DNA of 64,000 nucleotides from Halorubellus salinus (GTDB lineage Archaea > Halobacteriota > Halobacteria > Halobacteriales > Natrialbaceae): the NCBI RefSeq assembly GCF_020567525.1, contig NZ_JAJCVI010000002.1, positions 124,001 to 188,000 on the forward strand, given 5' to 3'. Below the pieces are notes generated by a model. It worked only from the letters and a program-made list of their open reading frames with translations, had not been told where the DNA came from and did no database searches. Positions 7,470 through 17,436 of the stretch are shown piece by piece. A program made the translations under genes and the position numbers. Within the stretch, counting starts at the first letter, position 1, and each line of letters starts with the position of its first letter.

Positions 7470-8993
7470 ATGGCTACAGACGCTTCTGCGGCGACGGAGA
7501 CGCCGGCGGTGTACGACGAGTTCCTGGAGACGGTGCAGCGATACAAGAACCTCGGGTACGCGGGCCAGGTGTTGTCCTGGGACCAGGAGGTCATGATGCC
7601 CGAGAGCGGGACGCCCGCTCGCTCCCGGCAGACCGCGGCGTTGTCCGCCGTGAGCCACGAGATACTGACGAGCGACGAGCTCGGCGAGCAGCTCGACGCG
7701 CTCGCCGACGTCGACCTGACCGACGAGCAGCAGGCGGTCGTCCGCGAGATATCGCGGGAGCGGGAGCGTGCGACCAGCGTTCCGACCGAGCTCGTCGAGG
7801 AGATCTCCCAGAAGACGAGTGAGGCGCATCCGACGTGGAAGGGGGCGAAGGAGGCCGACGATTTCTCGACGTTCGCGCCCGCACTCGAGGAGCTCGTCGA
7901 GCTGAAGCGCGAGTACGCCGAGCACATCGCGCCCGACCAGGACCCCTACGAGACGCTGTTCGAGGAGTACGAGCCGTACCTCGGGCTGGATACCGCAGAG
8001 CGCGTTCTGGAGCGGCTCAAGGAGGAGCTCCCGCCGCTCATCGACGATATTCGGGAGAGCGACGCCGACCTCGCACTCGATTCGTTCGACGGGACGTACG
8101 ACGCGGACGACCAGCTGGAGTTCGTGCGCGCGGTCCTGGACGAACTCGGGTACGACTGGGACCGCGGCCGGCTCGACGAGGCGCCGCACCCGTTCTCGTC
8201 GGGAACGCAGTTCGACGCGCGCGTCACCACCCGCTTCGACGAAGCGGACCCGCTGGGCGCGGCGTACTCGACGGTTCACGAGTTCGGGCACGCGACGTAC
8301 ACGCTCGGCCTCCCGGACGAACACTACGGGACGCCCCTCGGTGAAGCCCGCGACCTGACCGTGCACGAGTCCCAGAGTCGCCTCTGGGAGAACCACGTCG
8401 GGCGCTCGAAGGCGTTCTGGCAGCACTTCCTCCCGGTCCTCAAGGACCACTTCGACGACCTGGACGACGTGACCGTCGAGGACGCCTACGAGGCGGCGAA
8501 CCAGGTGTACGAGGACAACCTCATCCGCGTCGAAGCGGACGAGCTCACGTACCACATGCACATCGTGGTACGGTTCGAGATCGAGCGCGACCTCATCAGC
8601 GGCGACCTCGACGTCGAGGACGTCCCGGAGGCGTGGAACGACAAGTACGAGCAGTACCTCGGCATCCGCCCCGAGACCGACGCCGAAGGCTGCCTGCAGG
8701 ACATCCACTGGAGTCACGGCAGCTTCGGGTACTTCTCGACGTACTCGCTCGGGTCGGTGCTGGCCAGCCAGCTGTACGCCGCCGCGGAGGACGACGTCGA
8801 CGACCTGGACGCGAAGCTCCGCGAAGGCGAGTTCGACCCGCTCATGGAGTGGCTGAACGAGCACGTCCACGGCCACGGGAAGCGCTACGAGACCGACGAC
8901 CTCGTCCGCGAGGCGACCGGTGAATCCTACACCGCGGACTACTTCCTCGACTACGTCACCGAGAAGTACGGCGCGCTCTACGACCTCGACTGA
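7470..8993 (+). CDS. M32 metallocarboxypeptidase (carboxypeptidase Taq family)
   Basis: A 507-residue zinc carboxypeptidase of the M32 family, normal length. The zinc motif HEFGH is at residues 270-274, preceded by LGAAYSTV and followed by the family blocks HESQSRLWENHVGRS and IHWSHGSFGYFSTYSLG. M32 enzymes remove C-terminal residues from peptides in the cytoplasm with broad specificity. No signal peptide is present. The body is very acidic and mostly helical. A T-rich element about 30 nt upstream fits a leaderless start. It is convergent with katG across a 202-bp gap with a T tract. Confidence 0.95.
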   Translation: MATDASAATETPAVYDEFLETVQRYKNLGYAGQVLSWDQEVMMPESGTPARSRQTAALSAVSHEILTSDELGEQLDALADVDLTDEQQAVVREISRERERATSVPTELVEEISQKTSEAHPTWKGAKEADDFSTFAPALEELVELKREYAEHIAPDQDPYETLFEEYEPYLGLDTAERVLERLKEELPPLIDDIRESDADLALDSFDGTYDADDQLEFVRAVLDELGYDWDRGRLDEAPHPFSSGTQFDARVTTRFDEADPLGAAYSTVHEFGHATYTLGLPDEHYGTPLGEARDLTVHESQSRLWENHVGRSKAFWQHFLPVLKDHFDDLDDVTVEDAYEAANQVYEDNLIRVEADELTYHMHIVVRFEIERDLISGDLDVEDVPEAWNDKYEQYLGIRPETDAEGCLQDIHWSHGSFGYFSTYSLGSVLASQLYAAAEDDVDDLDAKLREGEFDPLMEWLNEHVHGHGKRYETDDLVREATGESYTADYFLDYVTEKYGALYDLD

Positions 8994-9027
8994 CCGCGAC
9001 ACGACACGCTCGTTCCTTCGCAACCGC

Positions 9028-9085
9028 ATCCGCGTCTCGCGACTGTCTCTTTTTCTCGCACCTGCATCCGCGTCTCGCGACTGCA
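9028..9085. repeat. 38-bp-period direct repeat with T tract between convergent genes
   Basis: The 20-bp sequence GCATCCGCGTCTCGCGACTG occurs at 9028-9047 and again at 9066-9085. A T-rich run (9048-9057, TCTCTTTTTC) lies between the copies. It falls between the M32 stop and the katG stop, where a transcription termination region is expected; T tracts are the usual archaeal termination signal. Confidence 0.6.
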
Positions 9086-9195
9086 TCTGCTTCTCGTTGG
9101 CGAGTACACGTCTCTTGTGACCGGAAAGAAAACGCGGAGATAGAGAGAGCGGTTCGCGAGCGACCGAGGTCCGTCCGCAGTGGTCGTGCTCGTCG

Positions 9196-11343
<2,148 letters not shown>

Positions 11344-11357
11344 CTAATCGCCTGGGC

Positions 11358-11401
11358 GTATTAACAGTGTTCCAGTCGGGAACGAATGTTCGCGTCACGC
11401 G
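11358..11401 (-). promoter_or_regulatory. katG promoter with palindromic operator candidates
   Basis: GTTAATAC (11358-11365, minus strand) is the TATA-like element. Directly upstream are GTTCC-N5-GGAAC (11369-11383), the overlapping GAAC-N4-GTTC (11380-11391) and CGCG-N3-CGCG (11391-11401). All arms are exact. They sit where a repressor or activator would contact TBP/TFB. Confidence 0.5.
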
Positions 11402-11555
11402 AATCGAGATGAGGGACTCGTGAACTTTTGTTACCGCGTCGCAGGGCGTGCGTCGTCGACGTCGGTCGGCGTCACGACCGCGACCCGATAAATCCGAGTT
11501 CGCTCGGTTGCGAGTTCACGTAGGCTTTTCCGAGCGGAGCGCGCAGGGGAGGGAC

Positions 11556-12608
11556 ATGGCGGAGAACGTCCTCATCTACGGCTCTTACGGGTATACTGGT
11601 GCGTTGATCGCGAAGCAGGCGGCGGCGTCGTCGGACCTCGACCCCGTGGTGGCGGGGCGGAACGGCGAGAAGGTCCGCGAGCAGGCCGCGGAACTGGCGC
11701 TGGAGAGCGAGGTGTTCAGCGTCGACGACGACGTGGCGGGCGTCGTCGCGGACTTCGACGTGGTTCTGAACTGCGCGGGGCCGTTCTCGGCGACCGCGGA
11801 GCCGATGGTGGACGCGTGCATCGAGACGGGGACGCACTACCTGGACATCACGGGCGAGTGGCAGGTGTTCGACGCGCTCGCGAAGCGAAGCGACGAAGCC
11901 GAGGACGCGGGCGTCATGCTCCTTCCAGGGACGGGGTTCGACGTGGTGCCGTCGGACTGCCTCGCTGCGCACCTCCACGACAGACTGCCCGAGGCGGAGT
12001 CGCTCACGCTCGCACTCGGCGGGATGGGCGGGCTCTCGCGCGGAACGGCGATGACGATGGTGGAGAACTTCGGTGACGACGGCGTCATCCGCGAGAACGG
12101 CGAGTTGAAGCGCGTCCCGCAGGCGTTCGACGACCGCGAGTTCGAGTTCTCGCACGGTACCCGGAGCGGGATGACGATCCCGTGGGGGGACGTGGTGACG
12201 GCGTATCACTCGACGGGTATCGGGAACGTCCGCGTGTACTCGGAGACGCACCCGGACACCATCAAGCGCATCCGCCAGTTCCGGAAGCTCGCGCCCGTCA
12301 TCCAGTCCGGGCCCGCGCAGTCGCTCCTGAAGTGGCTCGTCGACCGCCGCATCGACGGCCCGGACGACGAGCAACTCCGCGAGGGCAGCGGCGAGATATA
12401 CGGCGAGGCCGAGACCGCAGAGGGCGACACCGTCGTGTCGCGCCTCGAGACCCCGAACGGGTACGCGTTGACGCGAGATACCGCGCTCCTGTGTACGCGG
12501 AAGGTCCTCGACGGCGACGCCCCCGTCGGCTACCAGACGCCGTCGTCCGCGTACGGGAAGGACCTCGTCCTCGAAGTGGACGGCGTCGAACGAATCGACG
12601 TGAGTTAA
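11556..12608 (+). CDS. Saccharopine-dehydrogenase-like NAD(P)-binding protein (enoyl-reductase type)
   Basis: A 350-residue protein with an N-terminal Rossmann fold (NVLIYGSYGYTGALIA) and the family block LNCAGPFSATAEPMVDACIETGTHYLDITGE. This places it with the saccharopine dehydrogenase NADP-binding superfamily, in the branch annotated as trans-acting enoyl reductases. True lysine metabolism is unlikely; a lipid-related reductase is the usual guess. The start at 11556 gives the fold directly at the N-terminus, and a GGCTTTTCC element sits about 30 nt upstream. It is divergent from katG, with 221 bp between the starts. A hairpin terminator follows the stop. Confidence 0.82.
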   Translation: MAENVLIYGSYGYTGALIAKQAAASSDLDPVVAGRNGEKVREQAAELALESEVFSVDDDVAGVVADFDVVLNCAGPFSATAEPMVDACIETGTHYLDITGEWQVFDALAKRSDEAEDAGVMLLPGTGFDVVPSDCLAAHLHDRLPEAESLTLALGGMGGLSRGTAMTMVENFGDDGVIRENGELKRVPQAFDDREFEFSHGTRSGMTIPWGDVVTAYHSTGIGNVRVYSETHPDTIKRIRQFRKLAPVIQSGPAQSLLKWLVDRRIDGPDDEQLREGSGEIYGEAETAEGDTVVSRLETPNGYALTRDTALLCTRKVLDGDAPVGYQTPSSAYGKDLVLEVDGVERIDVS

Positions 12609-12625
12609 CCGGTCGCACGAGCATA

Positions 12626-12650
12626 CGGCGACCGCCAGGTCGCCGTTTCT
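12626..12650 (+). terminator. Hairpin terminator after the enoyl-reductase-like gene
   Basis: Perfect 8-bp arms CGGCGACC / GGTCGCCG with a 4-nt loop at 12626-12645, followed at once by TTTCT. A second, weaker hairpin (ACCGAG-N4-CTCGGT) lies at 12697-12712 and is also followed by a short pyrimidine run. Nine bases (GCATACGGC) are repeated before both. Confidence 0.6.
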
Positions 12651-12759
12651 CTACTGACTCCTCACGCATACGGCAGCCTCTCGATTCGTCAAACGTACCG
12701 AGGCCTCTCGGTTCTTCAGGAATACGCTGACTGTCAGGCCGCCGTTTCGGGGGTCGTGT

Positions 12760-12845
12760 CCGTGGGGCGGTGGGACGGCGAGTGGGCGTGTGGTGTGGTG
12801 TCGTGGGTGCGGTGTGGTGAAGTGGGTGGGGGTGGTGTCGTGTGG
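12760..12845 (+). other. G/T-only low-complexity leader
   Basis: The stretch before the 5'-nucleotidase gene is almost free of A and C on the plus strand, with many GG and GGG runs separated by T (for example GGGTGGGGGTGG). The bias continues into the first 250 bp of the gene. Such a strand can form G-quadruplex or R-loop structures in the nascent DNA or RNA; that is inference. Confidence 0.5.
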
Positions 12846-12847
12846 GT

Positions 12848-14290
12848 ATGGCGTTGCATCTCCTGCAGTATTCTGACGTCGAGAACGCGTTCGATGAGCC
12901 AGTGCGGGTGGCGCGGTTGGCTGGTGGGTTGGTGTCGCGGCGGGACGCGCTCCGGGAGGCGGGCGAGCCGGTGCTGGTGGTTGGGACGGGGGATTCGTTC
13001 GGACCGGGGTTGTTGGCGTTGTCGACGCGTGGCGAGCACGCGTTGTCGTTCTTCGAGGCGGTGGGGTCGGTAGCGGAGACGTTGGGGAATCACGACTTCG
13101 ACCACGGGCCGGGTCGCGCTCGCGAGCTGGTGGGGGCGGCGCCCCAGGAGTACGTGGTGGCGAACGCGTTCGAGGGCGAAGGCGCGGGTGCGAGTCGGTT
13201 CGCGGCCGCGGAGACGGTGCCGTGGACGACCGTGGAGGCGGGCGAGTGGACGGTCGGCGTCGTGGGGGTGGCGAGTCCGAAGACGGGGGCGATGGCGCCC
13301 GCGGCGTCGGGCCTGGACTTCCGCGAGCCTATGGCGGCGGCTCGGGCGGGGGTGGCGGCGGTCCGCGAGCGTGGCGTGGACGCGACCGTCGTGCTCGCGC
13401 ACGTCGGCGAGCCGCTCGGCGCCGAGCTGGCGGCGGAGCTGGACGTCGACGCCGTGCTCGACGGGCACACGCACGAGCCGTGCGTGGACGTGGTCGACGG
13501 GACGGCGTACGCGCGACCCGGGAACGGCGCTCGGCACTTCGTGCACGCGACGGTCCCCGCGGTCGACGGCGACGACCCCGGCGGCTCGAGCGCGCTCGAG
13601 CCGGACCTGGTCGCGACCGCCGACCAGCCGGTGCACGAGTCGCTCCGGGAGACGGTCGCTGACGCGCACACTGACGCGGGATTGGCGGAGGTGGTCGCGA
13701 CCGTCGACGGCCCCATCGACTGCTCGAAGGCGGCGACGGACCGCGCGGAGAGCCGCGTCGGGAACCTCGTCACGGACGCGTACCGGTGGGCGGCCGACGC
13801 GGACGTCGCCGTGATGACGCCCGGTGGCATCCGGACGCGGGACGCGCTCGCGGGCGACGTCACGGTCGGCGACCTCGTCGGGCTCGTGCCGTTCGAGGGC
13901 GACCTCGTGACGTGCGAGGTCGACGGCGAGACGCTGCGGGCGGTCCTAGAGCGGACGACGCTGCACGACGCGTTCGAGACGCATCGGAAGTTCGGGCACG
14001 TCTCGGGAGCCCAGGTCGTCTGGGACGACGTCGAGCGCGAGTTCCGCGCGATACGCGTCGGCGGCGAGCCCCTGGACGACGCGGCGTCGTATCGCGTCGC
14101 CGCGACCGAGTACTTCGTCGTCACCGACCACCTCTACCCGGAGCTCGCCCGGGAGCAGGTCGTCGCCGAGCACGGCGTCCAGTACGACGCCATCGTCGCG
14201 TACGCTCGCGAGGTCGGCGTCGGCCCGACCCTCGACGGGCGGGTCGAGCGGCCGCGGATCGGCGACGCGGCGCACGTTCCCGTGGAGTAG
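12848..14290 (+). CDS. 5'-nucleotidase / UshA-family metallophosphoesterase
   Basis: A 480-residue protein with an N-terminal calcineurin-like metallophosphoesterase domain and a C-terminal 5'-nucleotidase domain. Metal-site motifs: QYSDVEN near the start, GTGDSF, GNHDFDHG, VLAHVGEP and DGHTHEP. The C-terminal domain shows SRVGNLVTDAYRWAADADVAVMTPGGIR. The first metal motif lacks the usual DxH His (reads DVEN). No signal peptide is evident, so it is probably cytoplasmic, unlike bacterial UshA. I take the ATG at 12848, since MALHLLQYSD matches the family start; a GTG two codons upstream is possible. The first part of the gene is strikingly G/T-rich on the coding strand. Confidence 0.85.
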   Translation: MALHLLQYSDVENAFDEPVRVARLAGGLVSRRDALREAGEPVLVVGTGDSFGPGLLALSTRGEHALSFFEAVGSVAETLGNHDFDHGPGRARELVGAAPQEYVVANAFEGEGAGASRFAAAETVPWTTVEAGEWTVGVVGVASPKTGAMAPAASGLDFREPMAAARAGVAAVRERGVDATVVLAHVGEPLGAELAAELDVDAVLDGHTHEPCVDVVDGTAYARPGNGARHFVHATVPAVDGDDPGGSSALEPDLVATADQPVHESLRETVADAHTDAGLAEVVATVDGPIDCSKAATDRAESRVGNLVTDAYRWAADADVAVMTPGGIRTRDALAGDVTVGDLVGLVPFEGDLVTCEVDGETLRAVLERTTLHDAFETHRKFGHVSGAQVVWDDVEREFRAIRVGGEPLDDAASYRVAATEYFVVTDHLYPELAREQVVAEHGVQYDAIVAYAREVGVGPTLDGRVERPRIGDAAHVPVE

Positions 14291-14327
14291 CGAGTGGCTT
14301 AGGGTCGTCCCGGCCCGAGCGTGCGGT

Positions 14328-14858
14328 ATGTGTGAACGAGCAGCGTGGGGGCGGTGGCGGCCCGCGCTAGCGGTCGCGCTCGTCGTCGCGGCGGCGTGGC
14401 TGGCGGTGGCGTTCGTTCCGCACGCGGTCGGTGGCTTCGGTGACGACCCGGTGGTGACCGACCCGGGGCCGCCGCCGTCCGTGGAGGCGTTCCAGGAGGA
14501 CCCGCGGAAGCGATACCGGAACGAGGTCGCGGACCGCGTGGTGGCGTTCGCGCCGGTTGTGATGCCGGTCGTGGGAGCGCTCGCGGCGTTCGCTGCGGTC
14601 GGTTCGCGAGGGCGGTCGTCGTGGCCGGTGCCTGCCCGCGTGGCGGTCGGTGCGTTCGTCGGTGCCGTCGTCGGGTACGGTGCGTTCGTCGCGGTCGTGA
14701 CGCAGGCGTACGCCGCGGTCCCGGGCGGGTACCTCGTGGCGTCGTATCCGCCGACGATATCGGTCGCGAGCGTCCTCGCGAACGCGCTCGGGACGAGCGC
14801 GCCGACGGCGGTCGCGGCGTTCCTGGCGGGGGTCGCCGCGGCGTGCACCTCCAGGTAG
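14328..14858 (+). CDS. Small membrane protein, cluster member 1 of 4
   Basis: A 176-residue protein of unknown function with four predicted membrane segments. The first segment ends in VPHAVGGFG. It is followed by a loop containing KRYRNEV, then three more segments with GYGAFVAVVTQAYA, GGYLVASYP and ASVLANALGT. The same order of motifs recurs in the genes at 14915 and 16442 and more weakly at 15831. It lacks the long acidic tail of its neighbours. A GGCTTAGGG element about 28 nt upstream fits a leaderless start. No enzyme motif or metal ligand is visible. Confidence 0.75.
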   Translation: MCERAAWGRWRPALAVALVVAAAWLAVAFVPHAVGGFGDDPVVTDPGPPPSVEAFQEDPRKRYRNEVADRVVAFAPVVMPVVGALAAFAAVGSRGRSSWPVPARVAVGAFVGAVVGYGAFVAVVTQAYAAVPGGYLVASYPPTISVASVLANALGTSAPTAVAAFLAGVAAACTSR

Positions 14859-14883
14859 CGCGTCGCGGACTCGCACGGAGAAA

Positions 14884-14892
14884 GCTTTTGCC
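14884..14892 (+). promoter_or_regulatory. Promoter element of membrane-cluster gene 2
   Basis: GCTTTTGCC starts exactly 31 nt before the ATG at 14915. The same nine bases occur 31 nt before the gene at 15831, so the two genes probably share basal control. Confidence 0.55.
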
Positions 14893-14914
14893 GGGGGCAC
14901 CGTAGCACTGCGAC

Positions 14915-15787
14915 ATGAGCGGACGCGACGACGACACGTTCGACGTCGACGACCTCCGAGTGGCGGGCGGGCGTGCCGCGAACGGCCTCCGGGCCCGGCC
15001 CGTGATCGTTGGCGTGGCGCTCGCGGTCGTGGCGGTCGCCGTTGCGCTCGCGTTCGTCCCGCACGCGCTCGGCGCGGTCGGTGCGGACGCCGTCGACACC
15101 GGGAGTGGCCCGACGCCGGACCCCGAGTCGGCGGACGGCGCGCGCCAGCGCTACCAGAACTACCTGACGAACCTCGCGTTCCTGTTCGCGCCGACGCTCC
15201 TGCCGGTGGTCGCCGTCGGCGTCGCGTTCGCGGGCGCGGTCCGCGCTCGCGGCACGCGATGGACCCGAGTCGGGTCGGTCGTCCTCGGTTCAGCGGTCGG
15301 TATCGCGGTGGGGTACGTCGCGTTCGTCGCGGTCGGCCACCTCGCGTACGGCGAGGCGGCGGAGGGCTACATCGTCGAGCAGTTCCCGGTGTCGCTCCGG
15401 TTCGGTGCCATCGCGACGAACGCGCTCGCGCTCGCCGCGGTCACCGCCGTCGGGAGCGCGCTCGCGGGCGTCGCCGGAACGCTCGTCGAACCCGACCCGG
15501 GCGGGCGTCTCGTCAGTGACGACGAAACCGACGTCACCGAGGACGCCGAGGTCGCGTCCGGCGGGGAAGCCGACCCCGACGGGGACGCCTCCGGGGCCAC
15601 CCGCAACGACGGCGACGGGAGCAGCGAGCGCCCCGAGCGCGTCCCCGCTGACGACGCGTCCGCGGACGGGAGCGGGCCGGCGAGCGACTACCGCGAGACC
15701 GGGCCGGGGCGCAGCAGTGGGTCCCACACGCCGACGTACGACCCCGACGGACGGAACTGGGACGGCACCGGCGACGACGGCGACTGA
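14915..15787 (+). CDS. Small membrane protein, cluster member 2 of 4, with acidic tail
   Basis: A 290-residue protein of unknown function. The N-terminal half has four membrane segments with the shared motifs VPHALGAVG, QRYQNYL, GYVAFVAVGHLAYG, GYIVEQFP and TNALALAA. The C-terminal 110 residues form a disordered Asp/Glu/Ser/Gly tail that should be cytoplasmic and ends in a short conserved block (PTYDPDGRNWDG). The same block closes the gene at 16442, while the tails between are otherwise unalike. It has its own promoter element, 31 nt upstream. A short linear motif at a flexible tail end suggests docking to a partner; the partner is unknown. Confidence 0.78.
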   Translation: MSGRDDDTFDVDDLRVAGGRAANGLRARPVIVGVALAVVAVAVALAFVPHALGAVGADAVDTGSGPTPDPESADGARQRYQNYLTNLAFLFAPTLLPVVAVGVAFAGAVRARGTRWTRVGSVVLGSAVGIAVGYVAFVAVGHLAYGEAAEGYIVEQFPVSLRFGAIATNALALAAVTAVGSALAGVAGTLVEPDPGGRLVSDDETDVTEDAEVASGGEADPDGDASGATRNDGDGSSERPERVPADDASADGSGPASDYRETGPGRSSGSHTPTYDPDGRNWDGTGDDGD

Positions 15788-15799
15788 CCGACGCGGAAC

Positions 15800-15808
15800 G
15801 CTTTTGCC
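15800..15808 (+). promoter_or_regulatory. Promoter element of membrane-cluster gene 3
   Basis: GCTTTTGCC starts exactly 31 nt before the ATG at 15831, identical in sequence and spacing to the element before gene 2. It should drive genes 3 and 4, which overlap. Confidence 0.55.
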
Positions 15809-15830
15809 GACGGCATTCGCGCGTTCGGAC

Positions 15831-16442
15831 ATGTCTGGAGGATTGGAAGGCGCGGTGTCGGTCGGCCCTTTGGACGTCGGCCGCGGGACGCTCGCGGTCG
15901 CGGCGGCGACGGTCGCCGCCGGCGTCACGGTCGCACTCGTCCCCTTCACGTCCGGCTTGGTGTTGACGCCGCCCGTCGAGACCCCGGGCGTCGTGGGCGA
16001 CGTCGTCGCGGACCGCGACCCCGCGGCTCGCCGGTTGTTCTACGTGTACGTCCTCGCGTACGACGGCGTCGAGAGCGCACCGCTGTTCCTCGCGGCGTTC
16101 GCGATGGTCGCCGCCGCCGGCGTCCGCACCGCTGGCGGGGGCGAGCGCGCCACTGGCGGGAGCGGCCGCGCCGTCGCCAGCGCCATGATCGGCGGCCAAG
16201 TCCCGAGGCCGGTCGTGCTCGCGTTCGCGGCGGGCGTCGCCGTCGCCGTCGGGTACGTGCTCGTCGGAACCGTCGCGCCCGCGGTCCTCCCGCCCATCGA
16301 ACTCGGCGGTGGTCGGACGGAGACCATGCTGAGTGACGTCGGTGCACTCTCCGTGAACGCCGTCGTGGTCGCGGTCGTCACCGCCGTCGGCACGGCCGTC
16401 GTCGCTCTCGCAGCCGACGCTCCCACGGAGGGCGAGAGCTGA
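15831..16442 (+). CDS. Small membrane protein, cluster member 3 of 4 (divergent)
   Basis: A 203-residue protein of unknown function with about four membrane segments. It keeps the general plan (segment 1 ending VALVPFTSG, an exterior loop, paired segments, a final segment with VNAVVVAVVTAVGT) but has lost PHALG and the QRYQN block. It is the most divergent member. There is no acidic tail; it ends DAPTEGES. Its TGA overlaps the ATG of the next gene (TGATG at 16440-16444), so the two are translationally coupled. Pairing of a tailless with a tailed protein suggests a hetero-oligomer, by inference. Confidence 0.75.
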   Translation: MSGGLEGAVSVGPLDVGRGTLAVAAATVAAGVTVALVPFTSGLVLTPPVETPGVVGDVVADRDPAARRLFYVYVLAYDGVESAPLFLAAFAMVAAAGVRTAGGGERATGGSGRAVASAMIGGQVPRPVVLAFAAGVAVAVGYVLVGTVAPAVLPPIELGGGRTETMLSDVGALSVNAVVVAVVTAVGTAVVALAADAPTEGES

Positions 16443-17278
16443 TGGCGGACGGACGCCTGCGTCGAGTGGTCCGTCGCGGCCCCGGAGTCGTGGACGACGT
16501 CGTCGCGTGGCGACTCTCGCTCCTGCTCGTCGCGCTCCTCGTCGTCACCGGACTGGTCGTCGGCGCGCTCCCGCACGCGCTCGGCACCGTCGGCGGCGAC
16601 CCCGTCGACACGAACGACGAGCCGGTCCAGGAGTCCGTGGAGGACGCCCAGCAGCGCTACCAGAACCAGGTCACGGGGACCGCGCTCGGCGAGGGCCCGT
16701 GGGTGTTGCTGTTCGTCGCGCTCGCGGCGGGTTTCGTCGCCGCGACGCGGTCCCCGTCGGCGGCGTCGCGACGCAGCGTGGTCGCTGCGGCGTCGGTCGG
16801 CGTCGCCGTCGGGACCGCCCTCGGGTACGTCGCGCTCGTCGGGCTCGGGCACCTCGCGTACGCCCCGACCGAGAACGGCTACCTCGTCCGGTCCGGCCCG
16901 GTGGTCCTCCGGACGTGGACGATGGCGGGGAACGCGCTCGGGTTCGCGGTCCCGGCGGCCGTCGGGAGTGCGCTCACCGCGACCGCCGGCCGGCTCGCCG
17001 TACGACCCGGCGACGACTTCGACCCCGACCACGACGCCGAGGACGGCGCGGAACCGTCCGGCGACGCGTCCGAGGGGACCGACGACGCCGTCGGAGGGGC
17101 CGACGATCCGGCACGCTCGACCGCGGACGACGGACCGGACGCAGTATCCCTGGACGAGACCGCCCCCAGTGGCGTACCGGCGTACGACCCCGAAGCGCGC
17201 GACTGGGACGGCTCGGCCCCCGACGAGCAGGACGGCAAGCCCAGCGTATCCGGCGACGACGCTGACCGCGAGCACTGA
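16442..17278 (+). CDS. Small membrane protein, cluster member 4 of 4, with acidic tail
   Basis: A 278-residue relative of the gene at 14915: four membrane segments with LPHALGTVG, QRYQNQV, GYVALVGLGHLAYA, GYLVRSGP and GNALGFAV. An acidic disordered tail of about 100 residues follows and carries PAYDPEARDWDG near its end. Function unknown. Translation is probably coupled to the preceding gene through TGATG. The last codons (GDDADREH plus stop) are the first copy of a 34-bp repeat that continues past the stop, so the present C-terminus may have arisen by local duplication. Confidence 0.78.
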   Translation: MADGRLRRVVRRGPGVVDDVVAWRLSLLLVALLVVTGLVVGALPHALGTVGGDPVDTNDEPVQESVEDAQQRYQNQVTGTALGEGPWVLLFVALAAGFVAATRSPSAASRRSVVAAASVGVAVGTALGYVALVGLGHLAYAPTENGYLVRSGPVVLRTWTMAGNALGFAVPAAVGSALTATAGRLAVRPGDDFDPDHDAEDGAEPSGDASEGTDDAVGGADDPARSTADDGPDAVSLDETAPSGVPAYDPEARDWDGSAPDEQDGKPSVSGDDADREH

Positions 17279-17347
17279 CGGCCCGGACGACGACGCGGAC
17301 CGCGAGCACTGACATCCCGGGCGACGACGCGGACCGCGAGCAGTGAG
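17252..17347 (+). repeat. 34-bp triplicate repeat spanning a stop codon
   Basis: Three copies ending at 17279, 17313 and 17347, each reading about GACGACGCGGACCGCGAGCA followed by CTGA or GTGA. The first copy encodes the last eight residues and stop of the membrane protein. Copies two and three lie in the intergenic region and would encode the same ending in other frames. Confidence 0.85.
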
Positions 17348-17436
17348 CTCTGCTGCGGACGCACTCGCGGACGCGAACGAGCGGTGGCGTTGACGCATCC
17401 GCCACGTTCAAGCGACCGCCCCGAGGAGAGTCGGGC

